Below, in pieces: positions 51,092-59,079 of a stretch of DNA of 64,000 bases. A program made the position numbers and the translations under genes. Location of the stretch: positions 62,001 through 126,000 of the forward strand of contig CBDCAO010000010.1 of NCBI GenBank assembly GCA_965213935.1. The letters run 5' to 3'. Every line of letters starts with the position of its first letter. Position 1 is the stretch's first letter. The notes under the pieces were generated by a model. That model was not told where the DNA came from. It saw only the letters and a list, made by a program, of their open reading frames with translations, and made no database searches. This DNA comes from Bin52 sp965213935. Lineage in GTDB: Bacteria; Pseudomonadota; Alphaproteobacteria; Thalassobaculales; Thalassobaculaceae.

Positions 51092-51784
51092 ATGGACGAC
51101 AAGCTTCGCGATGCGCTCGAGACCCTGTTTGCGGCCGACAGCTCGTTCTACGACGAGCGCGGCTTCCAGCGACGCGTCGGCTGGGGGCGCAAGCCGGCCC
51201 TGATCAATATCGATCTCGCCAATGCCTGGACCCGGCCCGGCAATCCCTTCACCTGTTCGGGCATGGAGACGATCATCCCCGCGGTCGTGGAGGTGCTGAC
51301 CGCCTTCAGGGCGCGCGGATTGCCGGTGGTTTTTACCACCACCGCCTACGAGGTCGTCGAGGGCGCGCACACCGACATGGGGCTGTGGGGCCGGAAGATC
51401 CCGGCCGAGGTACTGCGTCTCGGCACGCCGCTGGTCGAGATCGACGAGCGGCTGGAGCGCCGCGACAGCGAACCGGTGATCGTCAAGAAACAGGCCAGCG
51501 CCTTTCGCGGTACCATGCTTGGCAGCTACCTTGTTGCCGCGGGGGTCGATACCGTGGTGGTGACCGGGACGACGGCAAGCGCCTGCGTGCGCGCCACGGT
51601 GGAGGACGCCATTGCCGACGGGTTCCGGCCGATCGTGGTGCGCGAGTGTATCGGCGACCGCATCGCCGGCGCGGTGGAATGGAACCTGTTCGACATCGAT
51701 GCGAAGTTCGGCGACGTCGAGCCGCTCGAGGCGGTCCTCGATCACCTGCGCCGCAACGAGGAGAGCGGCGGGACCGGTCCGTGA
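51092..51784 (+). CDS. Isochorismatase-family amidase (N-carbamoylsarcosine amidase-like)
   Basis: A 230-aa cysteine hydrolase. The triad is visible: Asp in LINIDLANAWTRPG, Lys in VIVKKQASAF, and Cys in VVVTGTTASACVRATVEDA. GSYLVAAGVDTVVVTG is the family core. The N-terminal 30 residues (LETLFAADSSFYDERGFQRR) resemble N-carbamoylsarcosine amidases of creatinine breakdown, which supports a carbamoyl-amide substrate. GGAAGG precedes ATG 51092. The next gene converges 10 bp away and is a D-carbamoylase-like enzyme. Confidence 0.87.
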   Translation: MDDKLRDALETLFAADSSFYDERGFQRRVGWGRKPALINIDLANAWTRPGNPFTCSGMETIIPAVVEVLTAFRARGLPVVFTTTAYEVVEGAHTDMGLWGRKIPAEVLRLGTPLVEIDERLERRDSEPVIVKKQASAFRGTMLGSYLVAAGVDTVVVTGTTASACVRATVEDAIADGFRPIVVRECIGDRIAGAVEWNLFDIDAKFGDVEPLEAVLDHLRRNEESGGTGP

Positions 51785-51793
51785 CCGGGAGGG

Positions 51794-52714
51794 CTACGTC
51801 TTCGCGGCCGCGATCAACTGGTAGTGCTGCGGTTGCCGGTGCAGGGCGAAGTCGAAGATCTGGCGCCTGATCTCGTTGCAGCGGTCGAGGGCGCAGTCCG
51901 CGACCACCACCTCGTCTCCGACACCCTGGGCCATGGCGATGATCTCCCCGGTCGGCGCGATGATGGCGCTCTGTCCGATCAGGTCGCAGCCTTCCTCGCG
52001 GCCCGCCTTGGCCACGCCGACCACCCAGGTGCCGTTCTGGTAGGCACCGGCCTGCATCGAGAGATGGTTGTGAAACCACATCAGGTGGTCGTGCTCGGGA
52101 ACCGGCGGATTGTGTGATGGCGTGTTGTAGCCGAGCACGACCAGTTCCACCCCCTTCAGTCCCATCACCCGGTAGGTCTCGGGCCAGCGCCGGTCATTGC
52201 AGATGCACATGCCGAGCGTTCCCCCGAAGGCCTCGAACACCGGGAACCCGAGGTCCCCCGGCTCGAAATACGCCTTCTCCAGGTGCTGGAACGGCCGCCA
52301 GGGCTCGTGCGTGGCATGGCCCGGCAGGTGCACCTTGCGGTACTTGCCCACGATGGCGCCTGACCGGTCGACCAGGATCGAGGTGTTGAACCGGCGGGTC
52401 CGGCCGGCCTCGCGCAGGAGCTCCGCGTAGCCGAGGTAGAACCCGACCCCGAGTTCGGCTGCCAGCTCGAACAGCGGACGGGTGGCCGCGTTCGGCATCC
52501 CGGTCTCGTAGAAGGCATCGAGTTCAGCCTCGTCCTCGAGGTACCAGCGCGGAAAGAAGGTGGTCAGCGCCAGTTCGGGGAACACGACCAGCTGCGCACC
52601 CTTGCTGCGCGCCTCGCGCATCATCTCCGACATGCGCGCCACCGCCGACTGGCGGGGCTCGTTGCGTGCGATCGGACCCATCTGGGCGGCTGCAACCGTG
52701 AGCTTTCGCGACAT
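51794..52714 (-). CDS. N-carbamoyl-D-amino acid hydrolase-like carbon-nitrogen hydrolase
   Basis: A 306-aa nitrilase-superfamily enzyme. The Glu-Lys-Cys triad is clear: Glu in VVFPELALTTFFPRW, Lys in KYRKVHLPGH, and Cys in MCICNDRRWPETYRVMGLKG, whose CNDRRWPE form is that of D-carbamoylases. EHDHLMWFHNHLSMQAGAYQN also matches. It would split N-carbamoyl-D-amino acids to D-amino acid, CO2 and ammonia. ATG 52714 is preceded by GGGAGGT. It heads towards the isochorismatase gene and lies 20 bp after the ABC transporter operon on the same strand. Confidence 0.88.
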   Translation of the reverse strand: MSRKLTVAAAQMGPIARNEPRQSAVARMSEMMREARSKGAQLVVFPELALTTFFPRWYLEDEAELDAFYETGMPNAATRPLFELAAELGVGFYLGYAELLREAGRTRRFNTSILVDRSGAIVGKYRKVHLPGHATHEPWRPFQHLEKAYFEPGDLGFPVFEAFGGTLGMCICNDRRWPETYRVMGLKGVELVVLGYNTPSHNPPVPEHDHLMWFHNHLSMQAGAYQNGTWVVGVAKAGREEGCDLIGQSAIIAPTGEIIAMAQGVGDEVVVADCALDRCNEIRRQIFDFALHRQPQHYQLIAAAKT

Positions 52715-52733
52715 GAGTGACCTCCCTCGCGGG

Positions 52734-53723
52734 TCAGCCGACCTGCTCGTCGACCAGGTGACAGGCAACCTGGTGGCCGCTGCCAATTGCGCGCATCACC
52801 GGTTCCTCGGAGAGGCAGCGGGCCTCGGCGAACGGGCAGCGGGTGTGAAAGCGGCAGCCGGACGGCGGGTTGATCGGACTGGGAATGTCGCCCTTCAGGA
52901 TGATGCGGTCGCGCCGGGCACCGGGTTCGGGGACCGGAGCTGCCGACAGCAGGGCGCGGGTGTAGGGATGGCGAGGGTCGGAGAACAGGGTTTCCCGGTC
53001 GGTCAGCTCGACGATCTTGCCGAGGTACATCACCGCGACCCGGTGGCTGATGTGCTCGACCACCGCCAGGTCATGGCTGATGAACAGGTAGGCAAGTCCC
53101 AGTTCGTCCTGCAGGTCCATCAGCAGGTTGAGGACCTGGGCCTGGACCGAGACATCGAGTGCCGAAACCGGTTCGTCGGCGACGATCAGGCCGGGGTTCA
53201 GCGCGAGAGCCCGGGCGACCCCGAGGCGCTGTCGCTGTCCCCCGGAAAACTCATGCGGGTACTTCACCATCTGGTCGGGGCGAAGCCCGACCCGCTGGAA
53301 CAGCGCCCGCACCCTGTCGTCGACCTCGCCGCGTGGGACCTCGCTGTAGTTCTCCAGCGGCTCGGCCACGATGCTGCGCGCTGACAGTCGCGGATTGAGA
53401 GATGCGTAGGGGTCCTGGAACACCATCTGCATCTGTCTGCGCAGCGTGCGCATCCTGGCCGTCCCGGCTCGGGTCACGTCCTCGCCCCGGACCCTGATCT
53501 CGCCCGATGTCGGGTCGATGAGACGCATCACCGTCTTGCCGACTGTCGACTTGCCCGACCCGCTCTCGCCCACCAGTCCCAGGGTTTCGCCGGCATGGAT
53601 TTCGAACGCCACCCCGTCCACGGCGAGGACCAGGCCGACCTGCCGGCGCAACAGGCCCGAGTGAACCGGGAAGTGCTTGCGCAGTTCGCGGACCTCGAGC
53701 ACCAGGTCGGAAGCGGCGGTCAT
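52734..53723 (-). CDS. Peptide-type ABC transporter ATP-binding protein (DppF/OppF-like)
   Basis: A 329-aa ATPase with Walker A GESGSGKS, Q loop FQDPYASLNPR, signature FSGGQRQRLGVARAL, Walker B LIVADEPVSALDV and the switch histidine in FISHDL. The C-terminal oligopeptide domain has PPSGCRFHTRCPFAEARC, whose cysteines suit an iron-sulphur cluster as in DppD/OppD proteins. ATG 53723 overlaps the stop of the upstream ATPase gene. With its partner it energises import by the two permeases upstream. Confidence 0.93.
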   Translation of the reverse strand: MTAASDLVLEVRELRKHFPVHSGLLRRQVGLVLAVDGVAFEIHAGETLGLVGESGSGKSTVGKTVMRLIDPTSGEIRVRGEDVTRAGTARMRTLRRQMQMVFQDPYASLNPRLSARSIVAEPLENYSEVPRGEVDDRVRALFQRVGLRPDQMVKYPHEFSGGQRQRLGVARALALNPGLIVADEPVSALDVSVQAQVLNLLMDLQDELGLAYLFISHDLAVVEHISHRVAVMYLGKIVELTDRETLFSDPRHPYTRALLSAAPVPEPGARRDRIILKGDIPSPINPPSGCRFHTRCPFAEARCLSEEPVMRAIGSGHQVACHLVDEQVG

Positions 53724-54730
53724 GACGCGCGCTCCGCCACCTGCTGCCACTCCCAGCACGCAACCAGGCGGTTGCCGGGCCGTGGCTCAAGCTCGGGCCG
53801 TTCCGTCCGGCACCTCTCGCCGGCAAACGGGCAGCGCGGCGCGAATGTGCATCCGGGAACCTCGCGGCGCAGCGATGGAACCACGCCCGGGATCTCGGCA
53901 AGCCGACCGCGCTGTGCGGTGATCGCCCGCGCCGAGAGCTTGGGTATCGAGCCCATCAGGCCCAGGGTGTAGGGATGGAGCGGCTGTGCGAACAGATCCT
54001 CCACCGCCGCTTCCTCGACCTTGCGCCCGGCATACATCACCACCACCCGCTGGGCGGTTTCCGCCACCACGCCCAGATCGTGGGTGATGAAGACAATCGC
54101 CGCACCGATCTTCTCCTTGAGCTGCAGCATCAGGTCGAGGATCTGCGCCTGGATGGTGACGTCGAGCGCTGTCGTCGGTTCATCGGCAATCAGGATCGCC
54201 GGATTGCAGGCGAGAGCCATGGCGATCATCACCCGCTGGCGCATGCCGCCTGAGAGCTGGTGCGGGTACTCTCCCGCCCGCTGTCTCGGTTCGGGAATCT
54301 GGACCAGGTCGAGCATCCCGACCGCCCGGTCCGCGGCCGCCCGGCGCCCGAGACCCTGGTGCAGTTCGAGGGACTCCGCGATCTGGCGGCCCACCGGCAT
54401 TACCGGGTTGAGCGAGGTCATGGGTTCCTGGAAGATCATCGAGATCTGGTTGCCGCGGATCGCCCGCATGCGCTCTTCGCTGGCCTCGAGCAGGTCCTCT
54501 CCATCGAACAGGATGCGCCCGCCCTCCACGCGCGCGGGCGGGGTGGGCAGCAGGCGAAGCACCGACATGGCGGTGACGCTCTTGCCGCAGCCCGATTCGC
54601 CGACGATCGACAACGTCTCGCCCCGGTCGACATGGATCGACACGCCGTCCACTGCCCGCACGATGCCGTCGCGGGTGTGAAACCAGGTCTTCAGTTCGTT
54701 GATCTCGAGAATTGGTCCGTCGTGCGCCAT
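53720..54730 (-). CDS. Peptide-type ABC transporter ATP-binding protein (DppD/OppD-like)
   Basis: A 336-aa ATPase paired with the OppF-like gene. It has Walker A VGESGCGKSVTA, Q loop FQEPMTSLNPV, signature LSGGMRQRVMIAMAL, Walker B LIADEPTTALDV and FITHDLGV. The C-terminal tail PGCTFAPRCPFAGERC carries the cysteine cluster. It follows the permease gene by 3 bp. Confidence 0.93.
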   Translation of the reverse strand: MAHDGPILEINELKTWFHTRDGIVRAVDGVSIHVDRGETLSIVGESGCGKSVTAMSVLRLLPTPPARVEGGRILFDGEDLLEASEERMRAIRGNQISMIFQEPMTSLNPVMPVGRQIAESLELHQGLGRRAAADRAVGMLDLVQIPEPRQRAGEYPHQLSGGMRQRVMIAMALACNPAILIADEPTTALDVTIQAQILDLMLQLKEKIGAAIVFITHDLGVVAETAQRVVVMYAGRKVEEAAVEDLFAQPLHPYTLGLMGSIPKLSARAITAQRGRLAEIPGVVPSLRREVPGCTFAPRCPFAGERCRTERPELEPRPGNRLVACWEWQQVAERAS

Positions 54731-54733
54731 GGC

Positions 54734-55633
54734 TCACATCCGCCTGGCAATGCGCGGATCGAGCGAGTCACGCAGCCCGTCGCCCAGGATGTTGACCGCC
54801 AGCACCGTGATGGCAAGGAAGATGCCGGGAAAGAAGATCATCCAGGGCGCGAACTGGAAGTAGGTCCGTCCCTCGGCCATGATGTTGCCCCAGCTCGGGA
54901 TCTCGGGCGGGGTGCCGGCTCCGAGGAAGGAGAGGATCGCTTCGATGACCACCGCGGAGGCGCAGACATAGGTTGCCTGTACGATCAGCGGGGCAAGCGT
55001 GTTCGGCAGGATGTGCTTGACCAGGATCTTGGGCAGCCGGGTTCCGACCGAGACCGCGGCCTCGACATAGGGTTGCTCGCGCACCGTCAGCACCACGGCG
55101 CGGACCAGGCGAACCACCCTCGGGATCTCCGGGATGGAGATCGCGATGATGACGTTGGTGATGCTCGCGCCGGCCAGGCTGATCAGCGCGATCGCAAGCA
55201 GCACGCCGGGGATCGCCATCAGACCGTCCATGATCCGCATCACGATGGCGTCGATCCAGCGGACATAGCCCGCGACCAGACCGATCGACAGCCCGACCAC
55301 CGTGGCGATCGCGGCAACGGTGAACCCGACCAGCAACGAGATCTGGCCGCCGTAGATGGTCCGGGCATAGACATCGCGACCGAGGAAGTCGGCGCCGAAC
55401 CAGAAGCTCTCGCCGGGCGGCTTCAGTCGGTTGATCGGGTTGAGCCGCAGCGGATCGGGCGCGATCCACGGCGCCGCCAGGGCGATCACGGCCATCGCCA
55501 GCAGCAGGCCTGCGCCGACGACGACCGTCGGATGGCGGCGCGCGTAGTCGCGGAACCGGCTCCGGGCGTCGGTGGGACGATCGGTGTCCTCGAGGTCGTC
55601 GACAGTCAGCACCGTGTCGGGAGCGTCCGCCAT
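54734..55633 (-). CDS. Peptide-type ABC transporter permease (DppC/OppC-like)
   Basis: A 299-aa membrane protein with six helices. The first is near residues 38-58 (VVVGAGLLLAMAVIALAAPW). FGADFLGRDVYARTIYGGQISL is the conserved periplasmic loop of DppC proteins. The EAA loop reads EAAVSVGTRLPKILVKHILPN. The start, ATG 55633, overlaps the DppB-like stop (ATGA). The frame is open upstream but inside the DppB gene. Confidence 0.93.
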   Translation of the reverse strand: MADAPDTVLTVDDLEDTDRPTDARSRFRDYARRHPTVVVGAGLLLAMAVIALAAPWIAPDPLRLNPINRLKPPGESFWFGADFLGRDVYARTIYGGQISLLVGFTVAAIATVVGLSIGLVAGYVRWIDAIVMRIMDGLMAIPGVLLAIALISLAGASITNVIIAISIPEIPRVVRLVRAVVLTVREQPYVEAAVSVGTRLPKILVKHILPNTLAPLIVQATYVCASAVVIEAILSFLGAGTPPEIPSWGNIMAEGRTYFQFAPWMIFFPGIFLAITVLAVNILGDGLRDSLDPRIARRM

Positions 55634-56574
55634 CAGTAGCGGATCCTCGGGTCGAGCACCGTGTAGGAGAGATCGATCGCGAGATTCACCAGCACGTAGG
55701 CGCCCGAGAAGATCAGGATCACTCCCTGGATGATCGGGTAGTCGCGCCTGAGCACGGCGTCGATGGTCAGCCGCCCGAGGCCGGGGATGTTGAACACGCT
55801 CTCGGTCACCACGACACCGCCGATCAGCAGGGCGATGCCGATGCCGATGATGGTGACGATCGGAACCGAGGCATTCCTCAGCGCGTGCCGGATCAGCAGC
55901 GCGTTGTTGTCGAGACCCTTCGCCCTGGCGGTGCGCATGTAGTCCTCGGTCAGCACCTCCAGCATGCTGGCCCGGGTGATGCGGGCGATGAGCGCGACGT
56001 AGATGATGCCCAGTGCAACCGTCGGCAGGGTGATCGATCGCAGGAAGGGCAGGAACCCGTCGCCGATCGGCTTGTATCCCTGGACCGGGAACCAGCCCAG
56101 GGTAATTGAAAACAGCCACATCATGGCGTAGCCGATCACGAACACCGGGACCGAGAAGCCGAGCACGGCGAAGACCATGATCGTCCGGTCGGTGAGCGTG
56201 CCGACCTTCCAGGCGGCAACCACGCCCATGGGCACCGCGACCAGGATCGCGAAGATGATGGTGGCGGTCGCAAGGGCGAGCGTCGGTTCGAGACGCTGTT
56301 CGATCAGCCTGGAGACCGGGAGGTTGGAGAAGATCGAGGTGCCGAGGTCACCCGACAGCACCGCGCCGGCCCAGCTCACGAACTGGACGTAGAGCGGCCT
56401 GTTCAACCCCAGGCTCTCGCGGATCTTCTCGATGTCTTCCGGGCGCGCGTAATCGCCCGCGATTACCACCGCCGGATCACCCGGTGTCAGGTGCAGCAGC
56501 AGGAAGACCGCGATGCCGACGACCGCCATTACGGGAAGCGTCGCCAGCAGGCGTCGGATGATGTAGGCGTACAT
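55633..56574 (-). CDS. Peptide-type ABC transporter permease (DppB/OppB-like)
   Basis: A 313-aa membrane protein with the typical N terminus IIRRLLATLPVMAVVGIAVF and the conserved HLTPGDPAVVIAG loop. The EAA loop is YMRTARAKGLDNNALLIRHALRNASV. It starts 70 bp after the solute-binding protein gene, across a strong hairpin. Confidence 0.93.
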   Translation of the reverse strand: MYAYIIRRLLATLPVMAVVGIAVFLLLHLTPGDPAVVIAGDYARPEDIEKIRESLGLNRPLYVQFVSWAGAVLSGDLGTSIFSNLPVSRLIEQRLEPTLALATATIIFAILVAVPMGVVAAWKVGTLTDRTIMVFAVLGFSVPVFVIGYAMMWLFSITLGWFPVQGYKPIGDGFLPFLRSITLPTVALGIIYVALIARITRASMLEVLTEDYMRTARAKGLDNNALLIRHALRNASVPIVTIIGIGIALLIGGVVVTESVFNIPGLGRLTIDAVLRRDYPIIQGVILIFSGAYVLVNLAIDLSYTVLDPRIRY

Positions 56575-56598
56575 TCAGATGATGTCCGCACAAGGCGA

Positions 56599-56628
56599 CC
56601 GGCCGCCGGACCGGAGTCCGGCGGCCGG
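56599..56628 (-). terminator. Hairpin between the solute-binding protein and permease genes
   Basis: A 13-bp perfect stem (56599-56611 with 56616-56628, core GCCGCCGGAC) and a CGGA loop. No T run. In ABC operons such hairpins protect the binding-protein message from decay or cause partial termination, giving more binding protein than permease. Confidence 0.6.
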
Positions 56629-56645
56629 ACCGGAAACTGTCCGTT

Positions 56646-58238
56646 CTAGTTGCTGATGTTCCAGAAGAACGGAACCGGCGAGACCAGCACGCCCTTCAGT
56701 CCCGTGCGCCAGGCGACGGGCTGGAACCACTGGCCGTAGTTCACGTACGGCACCAGGTGGTCGAACAGCCGGCCCTGGAGCTTGTCGATGATCTCCTTTT
56801 TCTTGGCGGCATCGGGCTCGCGGGCGAAGGCGTCGCGCAGTTCCTCGGTCACCTCGTCGGTCGGCCAACCGAACCAGGCCCGTTCGACACCGCCGCCCGA
56901 CACGCCGATGTTCGCGATCGGCGAGGTGGCGTCGGCCCCCGTGGCGTAGGTGTGGAAGATGTTCCAGCCTCCGTCAGCCGGGCTCTTCTTCTCGGCACGC
57001 CGCGAGGTCAGTGTCGACCAGTCCATGGCCTGCACCTCGACGTCCATGCCGATGTCGCGCAGGACCTGGGCGGTGACCAGGGCCGCGTTGTTCAGTACCG
57101 GAATGTCGGTCGACTGCATCAGGATGATCTTCTCGCCCTTGTAGCCGGCTTCGGCCAGCAGCTGGCGGGCCATGTCCTGGTCATGGGACTGCAGGGCCTC
57201 GACACCGACGTTGGACTCGTTCGGGGTTCCGCAGATGAAGTAGGCCGCACACTCCTTGTACAGCTTCGGGTCACCCACGATCGCCTGCAGGTACTCGGCC
57301 TGGTTGACCGCATAGAGCAGGGCCTGACGCGCCTTCGGGTTGTCAAACGGCGGGTGCAGGTGGTTCGGCCGCATCCAGCCCTGGGTTCCCAGCGGATCGA
57401 TGACGGCAAGATCCACCGCCGGGCTCTGTTCCAGCAACGGCACCATGTCCACCGCCGGCGTTTCCCAAAGGTCTACCTCGCCGTTGATCAGCGCGTTCAT
57501 TGCCGTCGCCGGGTCCGGGATGTAGATCCACTCAACCCGGTCGAAGTGCACGATCTTGCCGCCGGCGGCGCCGGAAGCGGGCTCGCTGCGCGGCACGTAG
57601 TCGGTGTTCTTGACGTAGACGACCTTGGAGCCTGGAACCCATTCGTCCTTGACGAAGCGGAACGGGCCCGAACCGACCACCTCGGACACCTGCTCGAAGG
57701 CGTCGGTCTCGGCGTGTTCCTTCTTCATCATGAACGGAGTGTTGGAACTGATCTTGCCCAGCGAGTCGAGCACCAGTCCGTATGGCTCCTTGAGCGTCAT
57801 GGTGAAGGTCTTGTCATCGACTGCCGTGAGCTCGGCGGTGAAGTCCATGAGCTTCTGGCCCATGCCGTCGCGCTTGCCCCAGCGCTCGATCGAGGCAACG
57901 CAGTCTGCGGCCGTGACCGGATCGCCGTCATGCCACTTCAGGCCGTCACGCAGGGTGAAGGAATAGACCAGACTGTCATCGCTGACCGTCCAGTTCCCGA
58001 CCATCTGCGGATGGACATTCAGTGCTTCGTCCTGGGCAAACAGGGTGTCGTAGACCATGTAGCCGTGGTTGCGGGTGATGTACGCCGTGGTCCAGATCGG
58101 ATCCAGGTTCTTCAGGTCGGCGTGAGGCACGATCCGCAGCACGGTTTCGGCCGTCGCCTGAACGCTTCCGAAAGCCAGCGGTGCTGCCGCGAGTGCAGCG
58201 AGCATGGCTCGTCGGGTTGTTGTCCATGTGGACAGCAT
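56646..58238 (-). CDS. Extracellular solute-binding protein family 5
   Basis: A 530-aa periplasmic binding protein and the substrate receptor of the adjacent importer. The N terminus TTTRRAMLAALAAAPLAFGS is a twin-arginine-like signal. The mature part has LDPIWTTAYITRNHGYMVYDTL, the family core LVYSFTLRDGLKWHDGDPVTAADCV and GSGPFRFVKDEWVPGSKVVY. It leads the operon: binding protein, two permeases, two ATPases, D-carbamoylase. The gene content suggests transport of carbamoyl amino acids or short peptides. The sequence alone does not fix the ligand. Confidence 0.92.
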   Translation of the reverse strand: MLSTWTTTRRAMLAALAAAPLAFGSVQATAETVLRIVPHADLKNLDPIWTTAYITRNHGYMVYDTLFAQDEALNVHPQMVGNWTVSDDSLVYSFTLRDGLKWHDGDPVTAADCVASIERWGKRDGMGQKLMDFTAELTAVDDKTFTMTLKEPYGLVLDSLGKISSNTPFMMKKEHAETDAFEQVSEVVGSGPFRFVKDEWVPGSKVVYVKNTDYVPRSEPASGAAGGKIVHFDRVEWIYIPDPATAMNALINGEVDLWETPAVDMVPLLEQSPAVDLAVIDPLGTQGWMRPNHLHPPFDNPKARQALLYAVNQAEYLQAIVGDPKLYKECAAYFICGTPNESNVGVEALQSHDQDMARQLLAEAGYKGEKIILMQSTDIPVLNNAALVTAQVLRDIGMDVEVQAMDWSTLTSRRAEKKSPADGGWNIFHTYATGADATSPIANIGVSGGGVERAWFGWPTDEVTEELRDAFAREPDAAKKKEIIDKLQGRLFDHLVPYVNYGQWFQPVAWRTGLKGVLVSPVPFFWNISN

Positions 58239-58477
58239 ATTTGCTTCTCCCCCAGGTTCTCCCGTTCGGCCGTCTGTCCGTGGGCAACAGCCATCATACT
58301 TCGGTCATGCCGCAGTGTGGTCAGTGCCTGTTGCGACGTCCGGCGCCGCGTCCGGTGTGCCGGTACCGTGGCATTGCACGGTTGTGCCCGGCGCCGGTAG
58401 CGTGCTGTGACTATAGGGAGCATGAAGAACCGGAGCAACGAGACCGGTCTGGACGGAGAACCGGAGCGGGAGCGGCA
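58239..58477. other. Divergent intergenic region
   Basis: About 240 bp between the importer operon and the TPR gene, so it should hold both promoters. I see no clear -35/-10 pair. CATGAAGAACCGGAG near 58420 is not followed by a good frame. Confidence 0.4.
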
Positions 58478-58942
58478 ATGACGAGGATCCTGGTGGTTGC
58501 GTTGTGGCTGGCGATGACCTGCGTGCAGCCGCGGGCCGCGAACGCAGTCGGAGGAGCCGCCGGCGGCGGGCAGGCGGCACCGGAGTACGACCGGGTCGTG
58601 CAGCTGGTCGAGGCGGAGGAATACCGCTCCGCAATCCCGGTTCTCGAGCGACTGCATCGTGCCGAGCCGGAGAACGCCGACGTGCTCAACCTGCTTGGCT
58701 TTGCGCATCGCAAGCTGGGCCGTCTCACGCCTGCGTTCCGCTTCTATCGTGAGGCACTTGCCATCGAACCGCAGCACCTGGGCGCGAACGAGTACCTGGG
58801 CGAACTCCATCTTGAACGCGGAGAACTCGGGGCGGCGCTGAAGCGTCTCGACGTGCTCGAGACCGCCTGCCCGAAAGGGTGCGAGGAACGCGACGAACTC
58901 GCAGACGCGATCGCGGCCTACAGGAAGGCTCGCGATCAGTAG
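58478..58942 (+). CDS. TPR-repeat periplasmic protein
   Basis: A 154-aa protein with a signal peptide (MTRILVVALWLAMTCVQPRA) and about three TPR helices pairs: EYDRVVQLVEAEEYRSAIPV, ENADVLNLLGFAHRKLGRLT with FYREALAIEPQHLGANEYLGE, and LERGELGAALKRLDVLE. It probably scaffolds protein contacts in the periplasm. ATG 58478 is the signal peptide start. The longer upstream frame is not used. It is transcribed away from the importer and converges with the RND genes. Confidence 0.83.
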   Translation: MTRILVVALWLAMTCVQPRAANAVGGAAGGGQAAPEYDRVVQLVEAEEYRSAIPVLERLHRAEPENADVLNLLGFAHRKLGRLTPAFRFYREALAIEPQHLGANEYLGELHLERGELGAALKRLDVLETACPKGCEERDELADAIAAYRKARDQ

Positions 58943-59079
58943 GTGCCGACGGCGCGTCGCGGAACCGGAACGGTTCAGGGGATCACCCGGGGCTGGAGAT
59001 GCCGTCGCCGGCGCGCGCCAGTCGGCGGCACGATGCAGCGGGGCCGGACCGGTCTGCGGCGTGGTTCGCGATGTCCGGC

